Shown piece by piece: positions 15,555 through 25,827 of a stretch of 35,315 bases of DNA. Made by a program: the position numbers and the translations under genes. Source of the stretch: Pirellula sp. (GTDB lineage Bacteria; Planctomycetota; Planctomycetia; Pirellulales; Pirellulaceae); NCBI GenBank assembly GCA_021736575.1, contig JAIPFP010000033.1:1-35315 (forward strand), given 5' to 3'. How positions within the stretch are numbered: position 1 is the stretch's first letter; each line of letters starts with the position of its first letter. The notes under the pieces were generated by a model. It was not told the origin of the DNA, did no database searches, and saw only the letters and a program-made list of their open reading frames with translations.

Positions 15555-18500
15555 TTATGCTGGAAATTCGTATTTCGCCACGATCATCAAATCCTCAAGA
15601 TTGCCAATGTCGCCCTCCGCAACGGCTATCGCAAACTGCGTGTCAATCTCGATATTCGCGTTATCGCCGCGGCATAATTTCCAGGCATCGATTCGGCTCA
15701 GGTTCGTTGGCGCGGCGCCATCGACCGTGATCGCAAAATTTGCCGGATTGTTTTTCACCTTTGCAAGGAAGATCACGTTCTCAATGGTTGCATCCAGTGA
15801 CTGTACAAAATACGGCAATCTGGTTTTGTCCAGGGTTAACTGCACGGTGGCGTCCTGCTTGAGCAGATTCCATTCGTTTGGCATCTCGTGTTTCATGTCG
15901 ATCGCCAGATGAAGCCCCGCTTGCGACAGTTGCTGCTTGATTACAAGGAGTTGTTGCTTTAGAGCCGAAGCTGCGACATTCTTTAGCGAGCTACCGCCCT
16001 CTCGTGCCGTATATCTGACATGCACGATCGCATCAGCAATTGTCTCGTAATCAAACTGTCGGACATCGGCGGGAAGTTCCAGCCGCCACGTTCCGATTGC
16101 TCCGCACCCTTCAAATGGCAGGTATCTTTCGTCTCGGAAGTTTAGCTCAAACATGCCGCTATCGTTCTGAGAGTTACTGGCGGCGATTGATTGAATGGAT
16201 CCGACGTTGTAGACAAATCTTTCGTCCTTGCCGGGGTCCTCGGCATAACCAGTGGCGGCCGCATTGTCGGGGTTCGAATTCTTTCGATACCGGTTGCTTA
16301 CCAGCGAGAGTTTTGCACTCACCGATGTGTAGGGGCCGGCGATACACGGCAAGCTCAAACTTACGGATTTGACCCTGCGGAAATATTGTCCCGGATGATC
16401 CATGTCATAAATCGCCTCGGGTATTTCGAAATTACAAGCTCCCGTGGCACGTAGTTGTGCCAAAGCGAGCGGGTCGAGCATCGAAAGTGAAACGTGTTTG
16501 GTTATCTCATATTCCCGCTTGTTCTTATCGAGATAGCTTGTTTCCATCCTCTTCAGATCATGGAAAAGCATGTCCGCGCTCTGCAGGCCTTTTTTCATGC
16601 TGTCCCAGTAACCGAATCCGATAAACGAATCATCGTTGCCGAGTTCGAACTTATAGGAGCGTTCGGCTTTCTTTGCCATGTCAAAGGCAAGCTGATAGGC
16701 GCGGAAATAGACCGAACTTATTTGCCCAATCATCCAATCGTAAAGCTCTTTGTTCGTAAACTTCGAGCGCATGAATTCGTCTGTTTTTTCAGAATTTTCG
16801 ATCTGCAGATCGTGGTTTTTCAAATCCGTTTCCGCAATTTCCTTGCGGATCTCGGCAGCGACGATTTGCCTGTCTATTTGAACAAGTTCTTTCGTTGCAA
16901 GTCGCTCCTGGAGTTTCCAGTCGTCAAAACGCCTATCATAGCCGCCTAAAATCGAAGCGCGATTTGCCTCAAAAGAGGCTACTCCGCTCAGGATGTTTAA
17001 GATATCCGCGCCAATCGCCGTAGCCTTGGAAAGCGCCGACCCTCCGAGTTGCATCACTACTTCTGGCGAGCCGCCAAATCCGTTGGCGCCCACATGAAAC
17101 TCAGGGATCAACGCCAGCGCTCCGGCAACCGTTCTGACAATCTGGGACTGGAACTGCAGGTCCTGTGCTTCGCTCAACTTGTCAAGATTGAGTTGCTCGT
17201 TTGGTATTATCTTTTCAATGTCTTGATAGTATTTCTTTCGTTCCTCAGTAACAATTTTGGTTCTATTCAAAATGTTGATCTGCTCTTTGGCCTCCTTTAT
17301 CTGAAGCGTCTTCATGTCTCTGACGGCTTTCAGAACTTTTATTTCCAGTTCACTCCGCAACAGCGCCATTGCCTCCGCATCTTTCTTTTCCAGAGCCACC
17401 AGAAGAGCGTTTCCTAACCCTCTGACTTCCTGGATTAACTCCGACGCTTTCTGCGAAAGGACATTGAATCGGTAATACGGTGCCGGCGCGTTCAATCCCC
17501 CCAGCACAGCCGAAAGGTCAAGCCCCGACGCGGCGGCCCGGACAAGCATTCCCGGGTCGATCGGCGGGGCAAACAACGCCAGGCTGCGTTCGATGCCGTC
17601 AATATTCTGGCAATGTCTGATCTTAAACAACCTGTCTGCGATCCGGTCCCAATACGCCAGCATTTGACCGTTCTGCGGAACGCAAAAATAAAGCGTGGAC
17701 AACGTGGCCGGGGGTGGCGGAGGCGGCGGGAGATCCTCACCGCCCTCGGGCGTGGCTGTCAGATCCGGGAGAATATTTTCCAGATCGATGAGCGCGTTGC
17801 CAAATGCGTCAATTTTCTCTTCGATTTGGTTATACGTCTCGGACGGCGGCTTCACTGCAGGCGGCACGATGCGCGGTTTAGGTCCGAGCAGTTTATCGGC
17901 CAGGGTGTACATCTGCGTCGCCTGTGCGATCGATTCCATCGTGTCCTGCCGGAACAGAAAATCTCCCCATTCGGTGAGCATGTCAATGTACTTCATTAAC
18001 ACGGCTTTCTGATAAGCAACCGTGCGAAAGCGCGCTACGGCGTGCGGTTTAAAAGGCTTCGTGCGCCATTCATCAATGGCAAACTCAAGCTCTGTTTTTA
18101 TTGCCGGAGTAGCAGGGTTAGAGACGTTATACAACAACGTGTCTATCCGCTGGTTAATGTAGTCGGAATCATGGGTCAGATAAAACGGCTTTGTCACCCA
18201 ATACTTTTGCGGCGCGTCGCCGTTTAACGCCCCGGTAGGATTGAAAATGTAGTGGAACCAAGTCATCGCCTCTTCAAACCGCTGGTTCTTCGTCAATCGC
18301 GTAGCCAATAGGAACGGAACGTGGAAAAACATCTCCCAGTTGTAGGAGCTGTAACTGCCGTCGCTCTGAAAATCGATGTCCTCCACGGGCCTTGGTTCCG
18401 GAACCGATGGAGTCGGGTGATATTGAGTAATGCCGGCAAAATCGAAAGAGGATTTTTGTAGTTGGGTATCGCGGTCCATCAACTTTGGAATGCCATGTTT

Positions 18501-21500
18501 GTAAAGCGTAGTTTTTAGCGGGCAGACCAGTGGATGATACATGTTCATGAACCGCTCGCCATAGTGCCAAAACCAAACGATCAATTCATTCAAAATGGCC
18601 AACGCATTTCGGGTGTCCAGCGTGTCGAAAAAATGATAGGCCGTTCGTTTTAACTCGAAATCGCGCTCGCCAGTCCTCTCGTCAACCTTTGTTTTGTAAG
18701 CTCCCGGAATTATCACATATGCATGTTTGCTGTCTTCCATGAAGTAAGGAAGAAATGTCCCCACCGGCCACTTGAGACGCCGGTTGTCGAACAGAGTCGA
18801 ACTCACATGGTTAAACAGCAATTGTAGAATCAGCATAAACAGATCAATTTCGGTAAATTGATGAGGGTATGTTATGCGGAACTTACCGGGCGTGTTTTGC
18901 AGCAACGTCCCGTAATCATATAGATGAAACCCGTGCCGCACCGCCAGGTCATCGACGGAGTCTGCATTCTGCTCTTTGTATTTTTGAGCCCGAAGCGCAG
19001 TGTCTTTAAAGTCGGGATAGAAATCGTTTAGATAAAGTTCTTTCCACGGCTTCAACAGCTCCGGATAGCCTTTACAGCCCGCAACTTCAAAAATACCGGA
19101 CAAATGATAGTGATCATATTCACCATCACCATTGTTCTTTATCAGCCAGATCTGATCGAAAGCCGGCACATAGGTGAAAGTATAGTCATTGACTGGCAAC
19201 GGAGCAGTCGTGTACGCATCGGGTGTCGTGATTGCGTCCTTCGAAACTCGTTTCGGTTGCCAGATGCTGTTTGCTAGCTCGCTGATGGCGATCTGTATCT
19301 TTAGCTTGCGTCTCGGCTTGTCGGTTGACTTTTCACCCGGATCGTCGATGTTTGGCACCGTTGATTTGACATCAGGATCAGGCTCTTCGGTGAAAACCGG
19401 CCAGACCAAACAGAGCCGGTTGTTTCGCATAAACGCCAGCAAATGGTCGCCGGAAATGTCCAGATCAACTTTTTCCCAGGGCGTCCAGTATTGTTCTTTT
19501 TCAAAGCGACGATAGTAATAGATTGCTGGATCGCCCCCCTTCGTCCGAGCAAAAACATGCATCGTTCGGATGTTGACTTGGTACCATGTAGCCATCACTT
19601 CCAGAAAAGCAATGTCGTCAAGTTTTTCGAGATAGCGAATAAGAGCCTGTTCCGAGTTGTAATCGTTTAACTCGTTCTGCAGCAATTCATTTTCGAGCTC
19701 CTTGAATAAGAATGATTTGTCGTCGCGCAATTCTGCCTCGATCCAATTCTCGGGATAAAGAAATACTTTTCGGTTGGCCTCCCAAACGCGATAATTCTTC
19801 ATCCATTTCCATTGTTCCCAATTCGGATCGTCTGTCAGATTAGCAGCGGATTTCGGCTCCAAACCCATCAGACACCGCTGACCAAAAAGCTGAATCGCGC
19901 CGTGAGCTTGGACGATTCTTGAGGACGGCATGCACGATTCCATCTCGACATCTACGAGAAAGTGGTCGAACAATCCGTTCTCGTCTTTCAGATTCGCATT
20001 CGTTGCCAGTAAATACGCGACCAGCGCGTTGCGCTTCTGAGGACGGATAGCGTCCATTATCTCTTTCAAAGTGCTAAGCCATGTATCCTCGTCATACCTC
20101 GCCTTTAATGCCATCCTCGCCGCTGCCGCATCTGCAGCAACCAATACTGGTTTCACAAATTCCTTGGCCTGAGCCAACGTTACGCCCAGCGTCCTCAAAT
20201 GACGTGCGCACTTATCAACCGATTCCCAGGTTTTTGGGTTGCGATAATTGTTCAACGTAAACATAGGGAATAGATGCGCATCGATCGCGTCAATATCCGT
20301 TTTGTCATAACCCGTGAGCACCGAAAAGGCCTCGATCCATGAGTTGCGCAAGGTTGCCGCCAGCAACATATCTGCCAACGTGTAGAATGTGATCGGATTC
20401 TCCGCATCGGCCGGATTGGGAACCGGCGTCAACTGCTTCGCGATGTCCAGGATCTTTTTAAAGTCAGCGTAAGTTGAAAATCCAGCCGCAGCTTGTCCCG
20501 TTTTGTAAGGAATCCTGTCGAGTTCAAACCACCCCAGGGACTGGTTGTTCTTCAGATGCCATTCGGCGGTGTCGGGCGTGAGTTTAAAAGATTTGATCAG
20601 CGGGAACAGTTTGTGCAGTAATCGCACGGCATCATACTGCTGCGGGCATGCTGCCGGTGAAATCGGGCTAGCCGTCAAAACTATGTCTTGCCGTAGTACA
20701 TCGCCAAGTGCCGCTGTTCCCGGCGCTGGCTGTTTCAGCTTGGCGTTGTTCAAAACGGCGGCAGTCATCTCCATATCCGCCTTGAAGGTTGCCGAAATTG
20801 TTTGCGTCAAAACAACCGTGGTGTCCATTTGGAAGAGGTAAGCTGATATCGCGTCAAAAAAAGCCTTGACCACTGCGAGCCGACTCGCCTCAGACTGAGC
20901 GGCGCCCAAGGCGGTGACCTTTGCTTTGATATCAGTCGTTGAAAAGAGCCCAGCCAGTTTCGCATCGACAGATACATTTGCCGCCACGGCGAGCGCAGCC
21001 GAAGTGACTGTTTCGATGAACGCCGAAAAATCCTTGACATCCTGTTCGCTCAGACTGCTCAGCTTCGCAAGCGAGTTTGCCAGCGCCTCTTTTTGCTCTA
21101 CCGCCGGTATGTTCAAGTCAAACGGAGAGAGATTTGAAGTCTGGGCTTTCTTATAAGCGGTTTGAAGCTGTTCGAGTATTTGCTTAATCTTGTCATCCTT
21201 GATTTCCAGATCAATGAGCGGAGGGTTCTCTGATTCGTGTCGGATCATGAATGTCAGATCGGCAAGTTTCAGAGGGAATTTCGTTGCCTCCTTTGCCTTC
21301 TCGATAAACTCAAGCGTCTTCTCCGGCGACTCCGTTACGTCAATCGCGGTTAACTGAGTGAGAATGACGAAATCTTCCGCCTTCAAGCGCAACTTCTTGA
21401 TCAGTCTCGCAGCGGCAAACAGTCTGCTTAAGTTCTCGAACGAAACGCTTCCGCTCGGCAGGAACGTTGCGGGCGGAAGCAGTTTATCCAAATCCTTTTC

Positions 21501-24500
21501 CGACAGTTGCAAACCAACGGCAATGGATTTTTGGAGATTCACAAGCAGTTGTGTCCCCGCGCTGACCTTGTCAACCGCCAATCCCTCTTCAATGAATCCG
21601 TTCTTTGCCTTGTTGAGAAAAACTTGATGATAGAGCGGTTTCTTGCCGTCTTCCGATAATTCAACATGGGGTAGGAATCGATAAAAGCCGGTCAGTTCAT
21701 CGAGTTTGATGCCGCTGATCTCGGAGATCTTTAGCAGTGTTGCCGCCTTGATCAGGCATGCGTCGTCAAGCGTACCATTACCCAGTCTCTGTTGCGAAAT
21801 AATCTCGTCGAGGGTCTCAAAGCTCCATTTCGTTTTCTTTTGCAGACGCAAAAACCGATGAATTCGGTCAAGTACTTTGTTGCTGAGATTAGCGATCTCT
21901 TTTTGAGCGGTATCGCAGGTGAGGTCGAGATGCTTGATAAAAAGTTTCTTCGTCGGATCGATGAACTTCAGTTTTAAGAAAAGCACAAGCTCTTTGTACG
22001 TCAGTCCGGTCTTGTCAAGGAATTTGCTTACAACCTTGAGTTCATTTGCGGCATCAGCTGCGGCGGTATTCCAATAATCTTGTTGATTTGCTGGTTTGGG
22101 GGTCACAATCAGCGATCGCTCGGCATCGTTTAAGCCGAGGTGTTCGGCAGCAATCGACTTTGCGTCAGGTACGCCCGCCGATTGAAGATCCGCCATTAAT
22201 TCGTGCCGCTTAATGTCAAAGCGCGAGAAATATGCCTTTGCCTCCGCATGAACAAGGTCAAACGGCAATTTGAATGCAAACGATTTATTACTCAGCTCGG
22301 CGTAAGCGGCGGTATTGACATACGCCGGAGCAGCGGCAAGTTCGTCTGCCGGCCAAAGCGTTTGGCGCAGACGAAAGATTCGGTACTGATTTGGTCCGGT
22401 GCGGATCGCCTTGCAAACAGATTCCTTGTCGCGAACATAGTGCGGCAAGTTTGCGGCCGAGCCCACTGATGTTTCCGTTTCGTGAACCAACGCATTGGGG
22501 GTTATGGGTATGCGCGCAGTTTGTATCGCTGTGAAAAGGGCGTTCGAGATTTTTCCTAAGAGTGGGTTGGCTCCATCGGAAAGCGGGCCGGTGTACGCAA
22601 ATCCCGGGTCGGGGGTAACCGCTTCTTCGAGCAGCTCGCACACCAAGTCGATGTACGGCACCGGCGTATTCGCATTCTCACAGCTCAGGTCAATATCGCC
22701 AAGATCGGGACGGCGATCAAACAACGTATCTTTCGCATTTGAGACGCCGTGCGGCGTTACAGTGAGATCACTGACGACTCGCTTGTTCAGGAATTGCAGC
22801 AGTTCAACCAGGTACGCAGCCGGACTGTAGACCGATCGGCAGTGTTCGCAAGCGCAGGAGTCCGTCATTTTGAACAGCGATTTGAGGTTTGGGAAATCGT
22901 TGCCAACCTCAGCAAGCTTGAGGCTCAGAGTGTTCATACCTAGCGCAGCTACCTCCGCGCCGTTCATAGCGTCCTGCAAGTCGCCAGCGACGAGCATCGC
23001 CGCAGTGTTGACCCTTTCAGCTTTTCTATAGATATCCGTCGCTTCTTTCGTTGTCAGACCCGTTGCCGGTGCGATCTCTTTCAAAAAGCGCGCTTGCCCC
23101 AGAGCGGTGATGCCTTGCGCCGAGTGGATGTTCTTTTTAAGGAGAGCGTTTGTTTTTCCGTAGTGCGGAATCAGCTTAAAAACACGTTGAATGGACTTTA
23201 ATTCCCGCCGCATACCTTCATTTTCTTGCGTCGCGAGTCTCTCCTTTTTCACAAAGAGGTCGATGTTTGTTTTTGCCAAGTCAAATTCGGCGTGTTCGGC
23301 GAACAGCGACTTGAGCGAGTTTTGATTTTCAAATACTCGGTTCTTTTCACGCTGTAGCTGAGCCGCGAAGGCGACGCTCGGAAATTCTTTTTCCATTTTT
23401 CGCACCAGCGTCGACGCGTGAAAATCCAACACCTTGTTGTCAACCGACTGCCCCGCGACCATTGCCTTGCTGGCAACATTGGCCAGCAGTTCTTTCCAGT
23501 CGGCTTTGTTCATTGCCGCAAGTTTCTTCATGTCCTCCGGCTTTCCGATCTTCTGCGATTTCCTGACCTCGTCAAGCAAGCCTTCGTCAAAACCCAAAAT
23601 CTGAGCCAACTCCGCAGTCAGTCTCGCGTCTATCGGTTTGGCTCCCGGAGCCAGGAAATTCGGGTCGGCAATCTGCTTGAACGATGTATCGAGATCCTGC
23701 TTGTTCTCGCTCAGGATCTTGGCGATCTGCGTTATTTTGTCGTTCTCAATCAAACTGCCGAGGACAGCCAGCACCTTTCGTGGAAATTCGGTTCGGTAAT
23801 AGTCCTCAGCCTTTGGCTTGAACATGCTTAGCAGTTCAAAGTTCTTTTTCCAATTCCTTGGTGTCCTGTTGGGCACCAAATTTTCTTTATGGGCCGATGC
23901 AACATCGGCTTTCACTGCGCTCGGGTCCAAAAGTGAAGCATCAAAAAGCAACACGTTAAGATCGGTATTCAGATCGATGAAAAAGCGGACGTTAAACGCT
24001 TTTGTTATGTCATTTCTTAGCAGCGTGTTTTTGCGCAGCAACGCATAAAAGAAATCTGCGTCGGCCTTCGTCAATGCAGCCAAACTATGCGCGACTGAAA
24101 GGTGACCGATCTTCTCCGCAGCTATCCCGGTTTCGCGAGAAAGAAAGGTCACGTCGCGGTTCTTTTCATTTTCCTGTAAACCGGTCAGTCGTACATCTTC
24201 AAGCAGCGGGCTGACCTCGCCCAGGACGAGATCGAACTCATTCTCCTCCGCAGGCATGTCGCCGCTGATCGTAATGTCTATCGTTTCGCGGTCAGAGGCA
24301 TTAAAAACCGTGCCATCCAGGCCGGAATCGTAGTGAAGAGTTTTGCCTCGCGGGCCGAAGACTTGCACACTCAGATCGGCGCTTTGCCTTTCACCAGATT
24401 TAACCATGTCCGCCGAATACACGATCTTGTATTCGCCCTTGGAATCGGTCAAACTCTCACCCAACAGGGTCAGTGACCTAATGTCACGGTCGTAAGCCTT

Positions 24501-24584
24501 TACCAACAGCTTCGCCAACCGTCTGCCGTTGCCGTCGACAACTCGTCCCTGGACCACATAATCGGATTTATCTGTATTTCTCAT
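15555..24584 (-). CDS. Tc toxin subunit A (TcA), pore-forming injection subunit
   Basis: A 3009-residue protein homologous to TcdA1-type TcA, which forms the pentameric cell-binding bell and the channel that injects cargo. Residues ~1-115 form a transthyretin/carboxypeptidase-regulatory-like beta domain (VVQGRVVDGNGRRLAKLLVKA). A long helical region follows. Near 575 starts the VRP1/SpvA-type block: CACEHC, SVYSPAAYLVELLQFL, FDRRPDLGDIDL, PYIDLVCELLE. At ~2290 a run of seven prolines precedes AYWDRIADRLFKIRHCQNIDG, which matches the TcdA1 segment RYWQTLAQRLYNLRH...IDG. Residues ~2450-2690 are the pore-forming helices (KFTNKELYDWMIGQISSVYF). Residues ~2700-3000 are the TcB-binding domain (SVSLSLPCIAGPYTS, NDSGMFELNFRDERYLPFEG). 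It lacks a secretion signal, as other TcAs do. The frame is intact and longer than TcdA1 (~2516). Start supported by GAGGG nine bases upstream. Confidence 0.93.
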   Translation of the reverse strand: MRNTDKSDYVVQGRVVDGNGRRLAKLLVKAYDRDIRSLTLLGESLTDSKGEYKIVYSADMVKSGERQSADLSVQVFGPRGKTLHYDSGLDGTVFNASDRETIDITISGDMPAEENEFDLVLGEVSPLLEDVRLTGLQENEKNRDVTFLSRETGIAAEKIGHLSVAHSLAALTKADADFFYALLRKNTLLRNDITKAFNVRFFIDLNTDLNVLLFDASLLDPSAVKADVASAHKENLVPNRTPRNWKKNFELLSMFKPKAEDYYRTEFPRKVLAVLGSLIENDKITQIAKILSENKQDLDTSFKQIADPNFLAPGAKPIDARLTAELAQILGFDEGLLDEVRKSQKIGKPEDMKKLAAMNKADWKELLANVASKAMVAGQSVDNKVLDFHASTLVRKMEKEFPSVAFAAQLQREKNRVFENQNSLKSLFAEHAEFDLAKTNIDLFVKKERLATQENEGMRRELKSIQRVFKLIPHYGKTNALLKKNIHSAQGITALGQARFLKEIAPATGLTTKEATDIYRKAERVNTAAMLVAGDLQDAMNGAEVAALGMNTLSLKLAEVGNDFPNLKSLFKMTDSCACEHCRSVYSPAAYLVELLQFLNKRVVSDLTVTPHGVSNAKDTLFDRRPDLGDIDLSCENANTPVPYIDLVCELLEEAVTPDPGFAYTGPLSDGANPLLGKISNALFTAIQTARIPITPNALVHETETSVGSAANLPHYVRDKESVCKAIRTGPNQYRIFRLRQTLWPADELAAAPAYVNTAAYAELSNKSFAFKLPFDLVHAEAKAYFSRFDIKRHELMADLQSAGVPDAKSIAAEHLGLNDAERSLIVTPKPANQQDYWNTAAADAANELKVVSKFLDKTGLTYKELVLFLKLKFIDPTKKLFIKHLDLTCDTAQKEIANLSNKVLDRIHRFLRLQKKTKWSFETLDEIISQQRLGNGTLDDACLIKAATLLKISEISGIKLDELTGFYRFLPHVELSEDGKKPLYHQVFLNKAKNGFIEEGLAVDKVSAGTQLLVNLQKSIAVGLQLSEKDLDKLLPPATFLPSGSVSFENLSRLFAAARLIKKLRLKAEDFVILTQLTAIDVTESPEKTLEFIEKAKEATKFPLKLADLTFMIRHESENPPLIDLEIKDDKIKQILEQLQTAYKKAQTSNLSPFDLNIPAVEQKEALANSLAKLSSLSEQDVKDFSAFIETVTSAALAVAANVSVDAKLAGLFSTTDIKAKVTALGAAQSEASRLAVVKAFFDAISAYLFQMDTTVVLTQTISATFKADMEMTAAVLNNAKLKQPAPGTAALGDVLRQDIVLTASPISPAACPQQYDAVRLLHKLFPLIKSFKLTPDTAEWHLKNNQSLGWFELDRIPYKTGQAAAGFSTYADFKKILDIAKQLTPVPNPADAENPITFYTLADMLLAATLRNSWIEAFSVLTGYDKTDIDAIDAHLFPMFTLNNYRNPKTWESVDKCARHLRTLGVTLAQAKEFVKPVLVAADAAAARMALKARYDEDTWLSTLKEIMDAIRPQKRNALVAYLLATNANLKDENGLFDHFLVDVEMESCMPSSRIVQAHGAIQLFGQRCLMGLEPKSAANLTDDPNWEQWKWMKNYRVWEANRKVFLYPENWIEAELRDDKSFLFKELENELLQNELNDYNSEQALIRYLEKLDDIAFLEVMATWYQVNIRTMHVFARTKGGDPAIYYYRRFEKEQYWTPWEKVDLDISGDHLLAFMRNNRLCLVWPVFTEEPDPDVKSTVPNIDDPGEKSTDKPRRKLKIQIAISELANSIWQPKRVSKDAITTPDAYTTAPLPVNDYTFTYVPAFDQIWLIKNNGDGEYDHYHLSGIFEVAGCKGYPELLKPWKELYLNDFYPDFKDTALRAQKYKEQNADSVDDLAVRHGFHLYDYGTLLQNTPGKFRITYPHQFTEIDLFMLILQLLFNHVSSTLFDNRRLKWPVGTFLPYFMEDSKHAYVIIPGAYKTKVDERTGERDFELKRTAYHFFDTLDTRNALAILNELIVWFWHYGERFMNMYHPLVCPLKTTLYKHGIPKLMDRDTQLQKSSFDFAGITQYHPTPSVPEPRPVEDIDFQSDGSYSSYNWEMFFHVPFLLATRLTKNQRFEEAMTWFHYIFNPTGALNGDAPQKYWVTKPFYLTHDSDYINQRIDTLLYNVSNPATPAIKTELEFAIDEWRTKPFKPHAVARFRTVAYQKAVLMKYIDMLTEWGDFLFRQDTMESIAQATQMYTLADKLLGPKPRIVPPAVKPPSETYNQIEEKIDAFGNALIDLENILPDLTATPEGGEDLPPPPPPPATLSTLYFCVPQNGQMLAYWDRIADRLFKIRHCQNIDGIERSLALFAPPIDPGMLVRAAASGLDLSAVLGGLNAPAPYYRFNVLSQKASELIQEVRGLGNALLVALEKKDAEAMALLRSELEIKVLKAVRDMKTLQIKEAKEQINILNRTKIVTEERKKYYQDIEKIIPNEQLNLDKLSEAQDLQFQSQIVRTVAGALALIPEFHVGANGFGGSPEVVMQLGGSALSKATAIGADILNILSGVASFEANRASILGGYDRRFDDWKLQERLATKELVQIDRQIVAAEIRKEIAETDLKNHDLQIENSEKTDEFMRSKFTNKELYDWMIGQISSVYFRAYQLAFDMAKKAERSYKFELGNDDSFIGFGYWDSMKKGLQSADMLFHDLKRMETSYLDKNKREYEITKHVSLSMLDPLALAQLRATGACNFEIPEAIYDMDHPGQYFRRVKSVSLSLPCIAGPYTSVSAKLSLVSNRYRKNSNPDNAAATGYAEDPGKDERFVYNVGSIQSIAASNSQNDSGMFELNFRDERYLPFEGCGAIGTWRLELPADVRQFDYETIADAIVHVRYTAREGGSSLKNVAASALKQQLLVIKQQLSQAGLHLAIDMKHEMPNEWNLLKQDATVQLTLDKTRLPYFVQSLDATIENVIFLAKVKNNPANFAITVDGAAPTNLSRIDAWKLCRGDNANIEIDTQFAIAVAEGDIGNLEDLMIVAKYEFPA

Positions 24585-24593
24585 GATCTTTGA

Positions 24594-24598
24594 CCCTC
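24594..24598 (-). promoter_or_regulatory. ribosome-binding site of the TcA gene
   Basis: GAGGG on the minus strand nine bases before ATG 24584, inside the 90-base gap after the TcB-TcC stop. The small gap and no visible terminator favour one transcript for both toxin genes. Confidence 0.5.
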
Positions 24599-24674
24599 GC
24601 GTTCTCTTTCACCAACTATTTCAATTACAAGATAGTACTTTGGAGCTGATTACCATTAATCTCTATTTTCAACC

Positions 24675-25827
24675 CTAATTTGCGCTCGAAGACCACCCAT
24701 GCACTGACGCCCATGTTTGCATTAAATGATCTTGAGACCATGGCCCTCGAGCTGCAGCGACAAATTCATCGTAAGTGCTGAAATTTGCTGGGTCGGGTAA
24801 AGTAGAACTTGACCCACCCCCTGACGGATCAGGTGACGGACTAGATGTTGAAGTTACGATTATTGACGCTCCATAGTTTGCCCCGGCACCTACCAGAACG
24901 ACCGGCGTCATCACCCCAGGTGACCTTAACGCAGCTGCGGTGAAGTTTAGCAAAGGCGAAGTGATTGGCGGAGTAGCGATTCCCGCCGCGTTCATCACCG
25001 TAGCAGCGTAGGTTGAACAGCTATTTGTGGTCAAGGAGTATGCGCCATATCCAGCCTCGCGACCAGCATTTGTGACTTGAATTGCGCGATTCATGGAGTT
25101 AAGTGCCGCCGTAGCTTCAGTAGCGCTCACCGGAACGGTTACCGAGACAGATCTTGCCAATCTGTGAGTCATGTCGGCTGCTTCGATGCTTTCAACAAAT
25201 GCCGTGCCTCCCGTTACAACACCGGAAGTTTCCTGAGCGCCTTCTACCGCCAAATGAGACCATGTTGTGGTGCCCTCAGCGGTCGTAACCCCAATATAGT
25301 TGTGCCCTGGCCCTAAAGCTGGTCTCAAAGCAAGAGTTATCGAAGGAGTCGATTCTGCAACTGCGGGAGCTGCAGCCCGAGATCCCCCAGCTACCGCCTC
25401 AGCGACTGCAGGAGCAGCTCGTGGAGTGGATGCCGCCCCAGTCCCAAGCACCGCCGGCACGGCTGCAGGCGCCCGTGTAAGGGCACCAGCGCCTAATGTA
25501 AATGTAATGCCAATTCCTGCATCTGTCAGTCTCGCCGCAGTAGGGCTCATGCCAGCAGCTTGCAGACCGGTTGATGTCAAACTGTCGGTGTGCGTCCCGG
25601 TCCAAACTTCTCTCAATCCGGCAACTGTTGTGTCCAAGCCATGCGCTGTTACAATCACGCCACCGCCAATTCCGACAACGGCTCCGACACCTGTCGGTGA
25701 CGTCGCCACACCAGCGGCAATCAGGCCTCCACCTGCGACCATTTCAAAGGCTCCGCCGACGACTCTCAACGCTCCCGTAAACCGCGTCCAATTGGACGGC
25801 TCTTCACTTTGCTTGCCGTTCTTGTCC
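24675..25827 (-). other. putative cargo/effector region of TcB-TcC (residues ~2207-2589)
   Basis: This region follows the conserved RHS core end (NTPTRRMDKNGK) and does not resemble the RHS shell. Residues ~2215-2265 are a glycine/alanine-rich hydrophobic stretch (GGAFEMVAGGGLIAAGVATS). A low-complexity Ala/Pro linker with two AAPAVAE copies follows. Then comes a compact domain containing GPGHNYIGVTT (H2381), WSHLAVEG, and YSLTTNSCSTYAATVMNAAG (C2476). A His in a strand followed ~95 residues later by N-x-C at a helix start is the order seen in circularly permuted papain-like folds such as LRAT, PPPDE and permuted NlpC/P60. A Ser/Pro/Gly linker and a 45-residue tail end the protein. Enzymatic activity (protease, amidase, acyltransferase or deamidase) is inference; delivery into a target cell follows from known Tc biology. 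Confidence 0.5.
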
